DNA of 59,072 nucleotides from Candidatus Bathyarchaeota archaeon (GCA_022865625.1 JALHTB010000011.1:1-59072), one strand, 5' to 3'; shown: positions 31,351 through 39,399, numbered from the stretch's first letter. The notes: a model not told the origin generated them from the sequence alone. Translations and numbers: made by a program.

Positions 31351-32066
31351 TATGGGTGAATCTCAAGTGTCGGCACGCAGTTTGGGTACTGATCCCAGAT
31401 TTTACCATCCAATAGACGGTCGCCGCCCGGACGGAGAGCGCTCCACTGTTTGAAAAAGAATGGAACATGGCTCAGTACGCATTGGTCACGGATCTCGCGC
31501 ACCCACTCAGGGTCCATCGGTCGGTGATGTGGACCGCTTTCTCCTCCCACGATGACCCATTCCATGTGTTCCAGTGGCATTCCGGGTAAACGTCCGAGCA
31601 GTGGCTCGCAACTTGCAAAGTGTACTCTAGCTGGCACACGTCTCACACGTTCGATACGATTGTAGCGGTACTGATCCTCGACGCTCACACCGAGCCAGAC
31701 ATTCGGATAAGCAGCCGGTTCCCAATCGTCCGGCAGCCCTTTCCAAATAAGTTCAGCCCGTTTTGTCAAGAGCATGTAGATGTGCTGTGGAGCCCTACGC
31801 ATAACTTCCCACGCCTCTTCTCGCCACTTGTCAGCCTCTTCGATGAAGAAGTCAGACCAAGAGCAGACCAAGATGTGTCGTGGTTCTTTCCATTTCAGAG
31901 GATCGTTGAAGGTAGTTTTGCTTCGAGTCACCACTGTAGGATCCTTGCCATAAGCCTTCATATCCCGCTCCGCATAGCAGTGTAAGCATCCTGCTGAAAC
32001 CTTATGGCATCCGTACCAAGGGTTCCAGGTGCCTTCAGCCCACGGAATCTTAGTAACCTTACCCAT
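31350..32066 (-). CDS. DUF5131 (phage Gp37/Gp68-type) protein
   Basis: 238 residues of the DUF5131 family: 'WNPWYGC...GCLHCYAE' with Cys20, 27 and 30, then 'LVCSWSDFFIEEAD', 'YMLLTKRAE', 'VWLGVSVEDQ', 'FASCEPLLGRL' and 'GGESGPHHRPM'. The family is common in phages and mobile elements. Its Cys triad suggests a metal or Fe-S cluster and its biochemical role is not established here. It starts after the intein-containing gene and overlaps the next start. Confidence 0.85.
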   Translation of the reverse strand: MGKVTKIPWAEGTWNPWYGCHKVSAGCLHCYAERDMKAYGKDPTVVTRSKTTFNDPLKWKEPRHILVCSWSDFFIEEADKWREEAWEVMRRAPQHIYMLLTKRAELIWKGLPDDWEPAAYPNVWLGVSVEDQYRYNRIERVRRVPARVHFASCEPLLGRLPGMPLEHMEWVIVGGESGPHHRPMDPEWVREIRDQCVLSHVPFFFKQWSALRPGGDRLLDGKIWDQYPNCVPTLEIHP

Positions 32067-32069
32067 CGC

Positions 32070-33755
32070 TCACAGTTGCGCCCACGTCCAAACCTGCAAG
32101 TTAGGGCGATTATGACAATTATGAACGACCACATTATCGACCAAAAATGTGTGGTCTAGAGTCTCTAGGTTTGAGACTTTCCCGCAATATCTTTCCTTGG
32201 CTACTTTAGCGATAGGTAATAGGATGAAATCATCATTCCATTCTAATCGTCGATTTCTAGCGTGTAATCTCTGTTGCTGAATGGTATATGTAGGTCGTTG
32301 GTTCACTAATCTGCCCTCGATTATACATGTGGGTGCCCGCTCATGTTTGCTGACAGATAGGAAACTACCCAATCTAACAGCCAAAAATTGTAGTTGAAGC
32401 GCCAAGACTTTTGAGACGGTGATAGCAATTCTTCTCTTCAGATATTTGTCGTAGTATCCGTCTCCCTCCATGTAACCATCCAAAAACCCTTGGAGCACAT
32501 CAAGATTTACATTATATAAGATGAAATCTGGAATTTTCTTGTTCGCAGCACCCTTTCCACACCATTCAGCAAATGCTCTGGAGAGCACTCTTGATGAAAG
32601 GGTAATACAAGTTGCCGTTCGTTTGTCTGATTCAAAACAAGCGTACCCGATATCTCGTATGGCTGTCACCAATTTTTTCTTTAAGACGGTTTCGTGCTTG
32701 CCCAAACTGAATACGATGCACTGTCCGACTCTAGGAAAGCCTTCTGCTGCGTACAATCCTAAGAGCCACGCACCTTCACGAGTTATTGGAAACTCTCGTT
32801 TCATACGTGGGCCTAGACGGTTTGTCCACATCCCAGTCGCAAATCCAGTCAACGATAGAGCTTGAGCAGTTATCCACCCCTTCAATCTCGGGATAGCAAG
32901 ATAATCGCCAGGGTTGGGATTTCTACATGGAACTAGGTCAGTAGCCAACTTCCATCTTGGCGAGTCAACTATTGGCACAGACCGTTCCGTACCTCCTATT
33001 TTCGGGTGGAGATAATGTCTAGTTGCCGCTAGGATGGGGTGTTCCGGCGTGAATCGAATAGGAGGAAGCCCACAGGCTTTTACTACAACCATATCGCCAT
33101 CGTACTCTCTCGTGAGCACTTTCTGAATCTCTGTTGGGCCATTTAGTCCTAAACAGGTTTCACCAATCACACAGTCCTGAATCGGTTTGTAGTGCCCTGA
33201 AACAATTTCATTCGGGGGCAAGCATGTCGCTCTACGGGAACGGACTGTGTTGCCGGTTGGTCGAATGACGCCCTTCTTGCCGAGTGCGGCGAGAGCTGCG
33301 CCGATAGCGAATGGATGCTTCCAATCACGTCCCGACTGCTTGATCTGTTCAATGATTTCAGGTGTATGAAGATCGTCGGCACAGATTCTTTCATCCGGCG
33401 ACCCGGCTAGGATTTCTAATACCATGTTTTCGAGAATAGGGTCACTGCGGAGACGATATTTCGTCACACTGACTACTATCCAATACTTCGTAAAGTACCA
33501 GGCTGCCCCTTCCGTACATATTGTGTCAATGATTTCTCCGACCGGCGGAATGGCGAGGCGACCGCCGAATGCGAGCATCTTATCGACGTCGCCTAACTCA
33601 ACGAGTTTGAAGCCACGTATGGGAACCGATTCAGTGAACATGACTTCTCCACGTAGGCGCACAATGCCCTTACGACGCAACTCCGGCAACTTAGTAGGTA
33701 GCTCACGCTCGATGAAACTATCCAACGAAACAAGCGTAGAGGACTCTTCAGTCAT
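32070..33755 (-). CDS. Winged-helix-like protein interrupted by an intein
   Basis: 561 residues. The N-extein (1-177) and a 15-residue C-extein (starting CHNR) flank an intein of about 369 residues. Spliced, they give a 192-residue protein whose end ('KKGVIRPTGNTVRSRRAT' + 'CHNRPNLQVW') looks like the wing of a winged-helix domain. Earlier parts are beta-rich and helical, with no motif that identifies an enzyme. It starts 42 bases after the ASCH-like stop. Family unknown, probably DNA-related because inteins favour nucleic-acid enzymes. Confidence 0.7.
   Translation of the reverse strand: MTEESSTLVSLDSFIERELPTKLPELRRKGIVRLRGEVMFTESVPIRGFKLVELGDVDKMLAFGGRLAIPPVGEIIDTICTEGAAWYFTKYWIVVSVTKYRLRSDPILENMVLEILAGSPDERICADDLHTPEIIEQIKQSGRDWKHPFAIGAALAALGKKGVIRPTGNTVRSRRATCLPPNEIVSGHYKPIQDCVIGETCLGLNGPTEIQKVLTREYDGDMVVVKACGLPPIRFTPEHPILAATRHYLHPKIGGTERSVPIVDSPRWKLATDLVPCRNPNPGDYLAIPRLKGWITAQALSLTGFATGMWTNRLGPRMKREFPITREGAWLLGLYAAEGFPRVGQCIVFSLGKHETVLKKKLVTAIRDIGYACFESDKRTATCITLSSRVLSRAFAEWCGKGAANKKIPDFILYNVNLDVLQGFLDGYMEGDGYYDKYLKRRIAITVSKVLALQLQFLAVRLGSFLSVSKHERAPTCIIEGRLVNQRPTYTIQQQRLHARNRRLEWNDDFILLPIAKVAKERYCGKVSNLETLDHTFLVDNVVVHNCHNRPNLQVWTWAQL
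32118..33224 (-). mobile_element. Intein with LAGLIDADG homing endonuclease
   Basis: Residues 178-546 of the host ORF. N-terminal splicing block CLPPNEIV begins with Cys. Block B is 'RFTPEHPIL' with the TxxH histidine. Two LAGLIDADG helices are 'WLLGLYAAEGF' and 'LQGFLDGYMEGDG'. The C-terminal block 'LDHTFLVDNVVVHN' ends in His-Asn before the +1 Cys. All splicing residues are present, so splicing should be active. The endonuclease helices retain acidic residues. Confidence 0.85.
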
Positions 33756-33797
33756 GTTTCAGCGCGAACTAGCAGCCGTATCAGGATCTGGTAGGCT

Positions 33798-34187
33798 TCA
33801 TGGATGGTGAGGGTGCCGCCGCGCAGATACTTCGCGGCGAGATAGTTTTCTAGGAGCGCACGCAACCTTAACAGCCTCCACCAATTTGAATCTGTGAAAG
33901 AAGGCTGGATCGTCTAGGTTCTTCACAAGTCCCTGCTTCACCCCGTAGGCCTGCATCTCTTCAGGCGACCCGAATCCTTCTTCCCTGTAGAACATTCTGA
34001 TGATTGTTCGCCATGTGCTTGGGATTCTATCAGCGATTTCGAGGACAGCGAAAACCTTGGCATCGAATCGTGAGCCACTTACCGCCTGAACCCGTTCTAA
34101 TGGAAGGGGATGCGGTCTAGATGTTGCTACTTTCCTTCCAGCCAGAATTGCCTCACGCATTTCCTTCTTGAAGAATACTCTTCTCAA
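33798..34187 (-). CDS. ASCH/PUA-like domain protein
   Basis: 129 residues from TTG 34187. 'MREAILAGRKVATSRP' followed by a beta-rich part ('FDAKVFAVLEIADRIP') and 'YREEGFGSPEEMQ' fits the ASCH superfamily, PUA-like domains that bind RNA or modified nucleotides. The TTG overlaps the upstream stop (TTGA). The tail is basic and His-rich. Confidence 0.6.
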   Translation of the reverse strand: MRRVFFKKEMREAILAGRKVATSRPHPLPLERVQAVSGSRFDAKVFAVLEIADRIPSTWRTIIRMFYREEGFGSPEEMQAYGVKQGLVKNLDDPAFFHRFKLVEAVKVACAPRKLSRREVSARRHPHHP

Positions 34188-34408
34188 TTACTACTTAGCT
34201 CCCAGACAGAATCTTGTTGGCTATGGCAGCCGACCCAGCGATTGAACATCTCAAGCAGCCCCCATTCGCATCGGTATGTGTGGGGAGCCTGGCTTGCGAA
34301 CCCTAATTTTTCGGATGTACCCGACGAACCCCTCTTTTTCGGGATGGCATACCTTGGCATGATGCGCGGCTTGGGAACCTGCATAGGCGGGCCCGCAGCA
34401 CTGGCCAC
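34184..34408 (-). CDS. Small protein coupled to the ASCH-like gene
   Basis: 74 residues. Chosen over an overlapping Cys-rich frame (34251-34454) because its stop overlaps the next start (TTGA). It carries 'EMFNRWVGC', encoded by a 35-bp sequence that also occurs about 205 bp upstream. Function unknown. Confidence 0.4.
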   Translation of the reverse strand: MASAAGPPMQVPKPRIMPRYAIPKKRGSSGTSEKLGFASQAPHTYRCEWGLLEMFNRWVGCHSQQDSVWELSSN

Positions 34409-34465
34409 CTATCCAGAGGCAATGTACGCAGCAGCCGACCCAGCGATTGAACATCTTAAGCAGCC
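34226..34465. repeat. 35-bp direct repeats
   Basis: A 35-bp sequence at 34226-34260 recurs at 34431-34465 with one C/T difference. On the minus strand both read as 'MFNRWVGC' in an open frame and both follow a possible RBS. This suggests a recent local duplication. Confidence 0.7.
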
Positions 34466-34475
34466 TCTCTAAGTC

Positions 34476-34904
34476 TTAACCGTACTGACGGGTCTCTGGT
34501 GGATTCGTAGGCTTCTCTGGTTCGACTGCACGTGGGAGCGGAATTGGTGGAGGCACTCCTATCGCACGACAGACAAGTATGGCTTCAACGAGCACGACGC
34601 TGTTGATCCCGTTCAGAACATCCAATGAGATATGCTTCTTAGTCTTATAGTCAGCAACGAGTTTGTCCAGTTCTCCTTTCGGAGCTTCCGTGAACGCTGT
34701 GCCCTTGATTGCTAATCGACAGAGCGAAGGCATAGGCTCAACTGTGAATATGAAGGGAAGACGAACCGTCGCCTCATTCACTCTTTTGACATCGAGGACG
34801 TTCAAGTTCACACTAATGTCTACATGTGGAGGCAGAGGCTTCGTAATATCCCACAGCCGCTCCGCAGAGATCTCCGTGACAAAAACCTTCGTGGAAAGGC
34901 TCAT
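34476..34904 (-). CDS. Hypothetical protein, SecB-like in outline
   Basis: 142 residues with strands in the first 75 residues ('VDISVNLNVLDVKRV', 'RLPFIFTVEPMPSLCRLAIKGTAF') then helices and a Pro-rich end ('PPPIPLPRA'). The beta-rich first half followed by helices recalls SecB-like chaperones, but this is only a structural impression. Part of the HerA operon. Confidence 0.4.
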   Translation of the reverse strand: MSLSTKVFVTEISAERLWDITKPLPPHVDISVNLNVLDVKRVNEATVRLPFIFTVEPMPSLCRLAIKGTAFTEAPKGELDKLVADYKTKKHISLDVLNGINSVVLVEAILVCRAIGVPPPIPLPRAVEPEKPTNPPETRQYG

Positions 34905-34914
34905 TCCATACAGC

Positions 34915-35274
34915 TCATTCTAGTTCGCAGTCAGAACATGGAAGGCGATGGTGCTTCTCACACGGTAATGTGATTTCCCCGGGATGCGTCCGTGCATACT
35001 CTTTGACGGTCGCTTGCATCTTTGCGCGAAATTCCCAGTCCTCCCTCTCCTCTCCCACTTGAGTTCGAATCTGTCGGTAGAGGTCGGCCAGAAGTTCCTT
35101 ATGTCCGTCGACCCTAGCCGCTAACTCAAGTATGGCAACCTCAAAGAGCGTGGGTTCTTCTTTGCCGTCAAGGATTGCTGTCGTTACGATTTTGAGCGCG
35201 TCGAATCTATGGTTAGCCTTTTCGAGTTTGAAGTCCAGCATCTCTTGAGCCGTGAGTCGCCTATCCCCCGTCAT
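34915..35274 (-). CDS. Helical protein with C-terminal Cys/His motif
   Basis: 119 residues from ATG 35274, which overlaps the stop of the 48-residue gene (ATATGA). Mostly helical (DGKEEPTLFEVAILELA), ending 'CEKHHRLPCSDCELE', a likely zinc site. In the HerA operon. Function unknown. Confidence 0.5.
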   Translation of the reverse strand: MTGDRRLTAQEMLDFKLEKANHRFDALKIVTTAILDGKEEPTLFEVAILELAARVDGHKELLADLYRQIRTQVGEEREDWEFRAKMQATVKEYARTHPGEITLPCEKHHRLPCSDCELE

Positions 35275-35417
35275 ATCTCGAACTCTCCCTTGACACCTAC
35301 AAGTCCCTGTTTTTTGACTCCGGGCGCAGCTTTCTTGGTGAGTTCCTGATGGCGAGCTCCCTTGCAGGCGCAGACGCATTTCTCATGCTTCGCCATACCG
35401 CAGCGCTTACTGTGCAT
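35271..35417 (-). CDS. 48-residue Cys-rich microprotein
   Basis: Starts at ATG 35417, two bases after the HerA stop, and its stop overlaps the next start. It has Cys6 and a cluster CVCAC (14-18) with nearby His, suggesting metal binding, then a basic tail. Coupled at both ends, so probably translated. Confidence 0.5.
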   Translation of the reverse strand: MHSKRCGMAKHEKCVCACKGARHQELTKKAAPGVKKQGLVGVKGEFEI

Positions 35418-35419
35418 TC

Positions 35420-37396
35420 TTACACCTGTACTTTCGTGAATGGTTTGACGCGCTCACTGAACTCCGGCGACGGAAAGTACATCCATTGGCCGGCTTCTTG
35501 TTTGCGGTCCAGAATGCCTTTGCTGACAAGCATGGCTAGGCGATCGTTGACGGTGGTTCGGTTTCCACCGCTGTCGCCCACATTGTAACGCCGCACAAGT
35601 TCAGCCATGATCTTGCCGATGCCTTTGGGTTCTTGGAAGAACCCGTCTATGCCTCTGGCTAGAATCTTTCCTTCCCAAGAAGATTCGTCAACATCGAAAG
35701 CTTCCTTGTTAGTGATGACGTCGAAGCTCGTCAAGGTGCGGCGCAGTGTGGCCTCAACCGAGATGACTGCTTCAGGTGGACCTGATGTGGGTGATACATT
35801 CGATGTCGCTGATGTATTCGGTGTTTCTTGTGTGGCCTCCGCAGGGATTAAGCCGCCCTGAGCGATGTCTACGAGTCGTTGATTCGTGTTTCTGAGAACC
35901 TTACCCTCGATCTCCAGAAGGCGCACCTTACTGGCTACCTCGTCGCGTTCCTGCTTGAGTCTGACAGCTTCGACGGTCATTTGTTTGAGTTGATCTCCGA
36001 GGTAGTCGACCTTCTTCCGGAGTTCGTCGCTCTCTCTGGCTTCGGTTTGGGCTTCTTCGGTGACAGGGAAGAGTTTCGCAAGACGGCTCACGTAGCGGCC
36101 TTGCTGATTCTCTATGAGCTTCGGTATCTTACGATTGAGTTCATGCACGAAGACAGGTACACTCTTTGGTTTAATCTCAAGAAATAGACTGCTGTGCTCT
36201 GCATCCTGTGGTCCCTTACTCTCAAGCAGTTCAACAAATCCGCGCTGCTTATCATTCAATTTGGAGAGATTTTTCTGGATCAGAGGATGTGATAGCAAGT
36301 CACTCACGCCGCCACTCTTCGTAGTGGCATGTCGAACTGCATCATCCAGCTTACGATTGAGATTAGCAATTTCAGTCTCGTATTTTGCTTCAACTCTATT
36401 TTTGATGGATGCGATTTCTTTATCTTTCCTAGTGAGCCGCGCTTGCCATTGAGCCTCAAACTTCTCTTTAATCCGCGCCTCGATTTCACTGACTTTCGGT
36501 AAGGCTGGGACGAGTTTCTCTTGAATGATGCTCGGTAGTTTCTTGGTCAACTGGTCAAGGAAGCCTTTGAGCTCCTTGGGTGCGGGTGGGATGACCTCTG
36601 GTGTCGAGCCGAGGTGTTTTGTTACAACAGGACCGACTTTGACGAGCTCATCTTTCTTAACGAAATCTCCCGCCACATAGAATTGCCCCTTCTCCAAGTT
36701 CTTGATGGCGTGAGGATTACTAGATTCGGGATCAGCAAGGTTCCGGGGAATCCTTCCGAACTTGCGCAGAATCGCAAGATCATCAGGCCACTCTGTTCGA
36801 CCTATCAACTTGTTTGAGCATTGTGCCACGATGAATTTCGATACGAAGGCGGGTCTCTGTGTGAGAATCATAGTGCCCATCCCTCTTTTGCCGCCCTTCT
36901 TCACCAGTTTTCGTACCTGGTTTAGGCAGATGGAACGGGCTATGCCCGTCTCAGGCGCAAGCTCGTCGGCTTCTTCAAGGATCCAGAGATATGGCTTACG
37001 TGCTTTTGTCTCGACTGCGATGAACCTCTCGATGAATCGTGATAGGAACTCTTGGAAGGCTGCGATGTCAAGTTGGGGATCACTTCCATCTATGATAACG
37101 CTTAGCTCATGGTCTAGAGTTTGGTCAGCTAGAAACTCGGCGCTCTCTGGAACAATAGGCACATCCTTTCCAATGATCAGTAATGGAAACTTGTCTCGAA
37201 GAGTAGCGTACTCGCCTTCAACATCAACAATGATGATGCCTGTCTTGCCGAAAACTTGTTCAATGATTCTTCGAGCGGACCATGATTTCCCGAAACGGGA
37301 TATGCTGCAAAGAAGAGTGCGACCAGTGATCAACTCTTGCAGATCCAACAGCACCTTTGCGCCTTTCATTGTCTCGCCAAGAAGTACCTCTCTCAT
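35420..37396 (-). CDS. HerA/DUF87-type ATPase with coiled coil and winged-helix C-terminus
   Basis: 658 residues. The P-loop is unusual ('CSISRFGKSWS', Lys37) with Walker B 'YLWILEEADE' (136-145) and 'TQRPA' (179-183), as in the HerA/FtsK clade. Long coiled-coil regions follow (about 300-390 and 450-515), then a winged-helix domain (about 585-645). HerA proteins pump or translocate DNA; related archaeal mobile-element ATPases may package, segregate or transfer DNA. The ATPase is distinct from the VirB4-like one at 15205-17460. Confidence 0.75.
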   Translation of the reverse strand: MREVLLGETMKGAKVLLDLQELITGRTLLCSISRFGKSWSARRIIEQVFGKTGIIIVDVEGEYATLRDKFPLLIIGKDVPIVPESAEFLADQTLDHELSVIIDGSDPQLDIAAFQEFLSRFIERFIAVETKARKPYLWILEEADELAPETGIARSICLNQVRKLVKKGGKRGMGTMILTQRPAFVSKFIVAQCSNKLIGRTEWPDDLAILRKFGRIPRNLADPESSNPHAIKNLEKGQFYVAGDFVKKDELVKVGPVVTKHLGSTPEVIPPAPKELKGFLDQLTKKLPSIIQEKLVPALPKVSEIEARIKEKFEAQWQARLTRKDKEIASIKNRVEAKYETEIANLNRKLDDAVRHATTKSGGVSDLLSHPLIQKNLSKLNDKQRGFVELLESKGPQDAEHSSLFLEIKPKSVPVFVHELNRKIPKLIENQQGRYVSRLAKLFPVTEEAQTEARESDELRKKVDYLGDQLKQMTVEAVRLKQERDEVASKVRLLEIEGKVLRNTNQRLVDIAQGGLIPAEATQETPNTSATSNVSPTSGPPEAVISVEATLRRTLTSFDVITNKEAFDVDESSWEGKILARGIDGFFQEPKGIGKIMAELVRRYNVGDSGGNRTTVNDRLAMLVSKGILDRKQEAGQWMYFPSPEFSERVKPFTKVQV

Positions 37397-37439
37397 CAGC
37401 TTGGCCTCCGTTGCAGGTCTGAGCAGCGCAATTCTACAG

Positions 37440-37679
37440 TCATCGCTTGCCTTCCTTCCGTTTCGATTTCTTTTGCAGCCGCTCTGCCAGACGGACTTCT
37501 TTCTTTGAGTCTCTGATGTCTCGTAGAATCTCTTCAGTTTCCTTCTTGAGCCGCGCGACTGCCTTCTTGTCTCTTGTAGGCAAGCGCATTCTTTGAAGCA
37601 AATGGAGCTCTTGCATTACCTTCCGAGCGCGATTCTCAAGAGCGTCCTGAACGTCCTGAACGGTATTTGTTCGTGTCAT
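37440..37679 (-). CDS. Small coiled-coil protein
   Basis: 79 residues from ATG 37679, which has GGAAG nearby, rather than the longer frame. Almost entirely a charged helix (VMQELHLLQRMRLPTRDKK and similar), ending in KKSKRKEGKR. Just upstream of HerA and probably its partner. Confidence 0.5.
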   Translation of the reverse strand: MTRTNTVQDVQDALENRARKVMQELHLLQRMRLPTRDKKAVARLKKETEEILRDIRDSKKEVRLAERLQKKSKRKEGKR

Positions 37680-37699
37680 TTTGCTTCCTTCGACTCCTC

Positions 37700-37864
37700 T
37701 TACCGCATATAGTAGTGGAATCGCTTTGAACCTCGGCATGAATGTTTCAAGTGATGTTCACGACATAGTTGAGCGTTGCAGTAGAGGCAGATGAACTCTG
37801 GTGCTTTGTTGCAGTGTCCGCAGTGTTTGTCCCATTTGATCTTGAGCAGCTGAACTTGAGACAT
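37700..37864 (-). CDS. AN1/B-box-like zinc-finger microprotein
   Basis: 54 residues from ATG 37864, overlapping the end of the upstream gene by adjacency (TAGATG). CGHC...CLYC...CREHHLKHSC is an AN1- or B-box-like zinc arrangement. Such fingers bind proteins. Located between the 37865-38329 gene and HerA genes. Confidence 0.55.
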   Translation of the reverse strand: MSQVQLLKIKWDKHCGHCNKAPEFICLYCNAQLCREHHLKHSCRGSKRFHYYMR

Positions 37865-38329
37865 CTAATCCAGTCTCCCCAAGTAGATTAGACGTGCGAG
37901 GTCTGGCATCAAGCCGTTCTTGAGCTGCCAGTAGAGACCGCCAGGATCCATTATGTCTTTGATCTCGTCGCGGTGCTCACGGTATCGACTCCTCTTCGTA
38001 AGGTACGGAAGAGACGCGAGTTGCCTCTCCAAGTTTCGAATACGCTGCTTCCACTCTGCGATGAACTGAGCGATGAGTTGCAATGTTTCACGTAGGAGAT
38101 GCACTAGGTTCACATCAGCGTAGGCGTCACGAGTCCAGCGGCAACAGCATTTGAGCAGAGCAGCACGATCGAAATATTCGCGGTACAGCCGTCTCAATAC
38201 ACCAGGATGTTTACGCGCTTTTTCCCAAGATGAGAGCAACGTTCCACGGAGGATATTCATTTGGGTCGGTTCTCCGTGATCAATGCTTGGGTCCACGGTT
38301 GCGCGAGACACATCCAACGCAACGAGCAA
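37865..38329 (-). CDS. Helical hypothetical protein
   Basis: Up to 154 residues (131 if the start is the Met at 38260). Helical and basic with a CCCRW cluster (near 61-65). No recognisable family. First larger gene of the HerA operon. Confidence 0.45.
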   Translation of the reverse strand: MLVALDVSRATVDPSIDHGEPTQMNILRGTLLSSWEKARKHPGVLRRLYREYFDRAALLKCCCRWTRDAYADVNLVHLLRETLQLIAQFIAEWKQRIRNLERQLASLPYLTKRSRYREHRDEIKDIMDPGGLYWQLKNGLMPDLARLIYLGRLD

Positions 38330-38347
38330 TCGCTTTGCGAGCCGGTA

Positions 38348-38581
38348 TCAGGTTGGCTTGGCAGCGATGTCACCCCTTTTCATTAATCGGTAGCTGATTG
38401 TGTTGCCCTCTGTTCTCAGTGGACCACGCGCAATCAGCACACCGAAATGTTGCAGAAACCCGTTGACTCTCCGAAGCCAATCAACCGGCTTTACGATGCG
38501 AAAACGAAGTGTGTCTGAGCCGCAGACTTGACAGCGAATGTTCCTGCCACCTACGATTCTACCACAGTTCGCGCAACTCAA
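38348..38581 (-). CDS. Zinc-ribbon protein with winged-helix-like tail
   Basis: 77 residues from TTG 38581, which overlaps the stop of the preceding mini-gene and has GGGAGG upstream. The zinc ribbon is CANC...CQVC (about 3-21). The remainder (VDWLRRVNGFLQHFGVLI) looks like a small winged helix. The longer frame to 38680 has no good start. Confidence 0.45.
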   Translation of the reverse strand: MSCANCGRIVGGRNIRCQVCGSDTLRFRIVKPVDWLRRVNGFLQHFGVLIARGPLRTEGNTISYRLMKRGDIAAKPT

Positions 38582-38703
38582 CTCGGCTGAGCCTCCCTTT
38601 TCGGGCAGGACTGTCTGTGCTTGCGTCGAGCCGCAAGGAACGAATCGACATCTGTGCCTTCGTAGATGATTTGGCCGCACGCTTGGTGAAGAATCTCGGC
38701 CAA
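38578..38703 (-). CDS. 41-residue microprotein
   Basis: TTG 38703 follows the RHH stop by two bases, with GGAG upstream, and the stop overlaps the next TTG. The peptide has two Cys and a basic second half. It is supported by coupling only. Confidence 0.35.
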   Translation of the reverse strand: MAEILHQACGQIIYEGTDVDSFLAARRKHRQSCPKREAQPS

Positions 38704-38704
38704 G

Positions 38705-38905
38705 CTAGTTGCTCCTCCGTTTCACGGGTTTCTTGATGGAGAGTGCGCCGGCGATGAACGCTCGCATGAGCGAGCGGATGGCTTCGCTTCGGTTCGAGTA
38801 GCCTTCATCCTTGAGTTTGTGATCGAAGTCTTCGAGGAGTTGGCGTGTCGCTTGAATTAGGAAAGGTCGATTGCCAGGTTGGTCCACTGTCATTACTCCA
38901 TTCAT
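38705..38905 (-). CDS. Ribbon-helix-helix (CopG-type) regulator
   Basis: 66 residues, or 62 from the internal Met. 'IQATRQLLEDFDHKLKDEGYSNRSEAIRSLMRAF' is a typical RHH fold (strand, helix 1, helix 2), followed by a basic tail. It should bind the divergent promoter region immediately upstream and repress itself and/or the opposite gene. No toxin partner is evident. Confidence 0.7.
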   Translation of the reverse strand: MNGVMTVDQPGNRPFLIQATRQLLEDFDHKLKDEGYSNRSEAIRSLMRAFIAGALSIKKPVKRRSN

Positions 38906-39063
38906 CCAGAAGGCGTCTATGACCTCTTAGACGCATATGGACATCATATAACACTTTCTACGTTAATCCAAACGTCTCAGGAGGCGCGGAAATGCACGGC
39001 CGGATATATGCCCCGCGCGTCTACACCATATCTATATTAATCTGAACATGCCCCCCCTCAATC
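38906..39063. promoter_or_regulatory. Divergent RHH promoter region with operators
   Basis: GCGTCTA (38913-38919) and TAGACGC (38928-38934) form a perfect inverted repeat. TTATATGA on the minus strand (about 38944-38955) is a TATA-like box for the leftward RHH gene, and CTATATTA (about 39030-39040) one for the rightward RHH gene. TTAATC-type repeats occur near both. GCGTCTA also recurs near 39017. Confidence 0.5.
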
Positions 39064-39252
39064 GTGGTGGACCTAATGCCAAAGGCAGCGTACATTCCGC
39101 CTCAACTCTTCGCTAAAGTAACCGCAAAAGTGAGAGAATTAGGACTCTGGGCGAACGAAGCAGAGTTCATCCGCGAAGCCGTTCGCCTACGACTAATACA
39201 ACTAGAAGCGGGACAAGCAGCGTCAACAGGCACGACGACAAGCGAGGCGTAG
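39064..39252 (+). CDS. Ribbon-helix-helix regulator
   Basis: 62 residues from GTG 39064, or 58 from ATG 39076. 'VTAKVRELGLWANEAEFIREAVRLRLI' gives the two RHH helices. It is transcribed divergently from the 38705-38905 gene. The TATA-like box about 28 bp upstream suggests a leaderless transcript. Confidence 0.65.
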   Translation: MVDLMPKAAYIPPQLFAKVTAKVRELGLWANEAEFIREAVRLRLIQLEAGQAASTGTTTSEA

Positions 39253-39354
39253 CTGTCGCCTCATAGAGTCTCGTATAGCTTCTGTTCGATCCCTATAGTC
39301 TCCAATCGTGCAGTTGAACCTCCTCAGAAGCTCCTTAGGCACGAACACGCTGAC
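39223..39354 (-). pseudogene. RHH gene with its 5' end removed by an IS605-type element
   Basis: The minus strand reads 'VSVFVPKELLRRFNCTIGDY' and 'RTEAIRDSMRRQLRL', a clear RHH pattern (strand, helix, helix). No start lies upstream because the IS605-type end starts at 39355. A GTG with GGGAG could still start it inside the IS end. Its 3' end overlaps the rightward RHH gene. Confidence 0.5.
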
Positions 39355-39390
39355 ATACTCCCACCCCTGAAGGGTGTGGGGTTCTAGTGT
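39355..39390 (-). repeat. IS605-type end hairpin next to TnpB
   Basis: CTCCCACCCCTGAAGGGTGTGGGG folds as an imperfect hairpin of the type found at IS200/IS605 ends. It lies 10 bp downstream of the second TnpB gene, where the transposon right end and guide-RNA scaffold are expected. Confidence 0.55.
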
Positions 39391-39399
39391 CTCTTGGAT

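Noticed and set aside
34251..34454. Cys-rich 67-codon frame starting 'MFNRWVGCCVHC'
   Set aside because: The competing frame is coupled to the ASCH-like gene by a TTGA overlap. This one has no downstream link.
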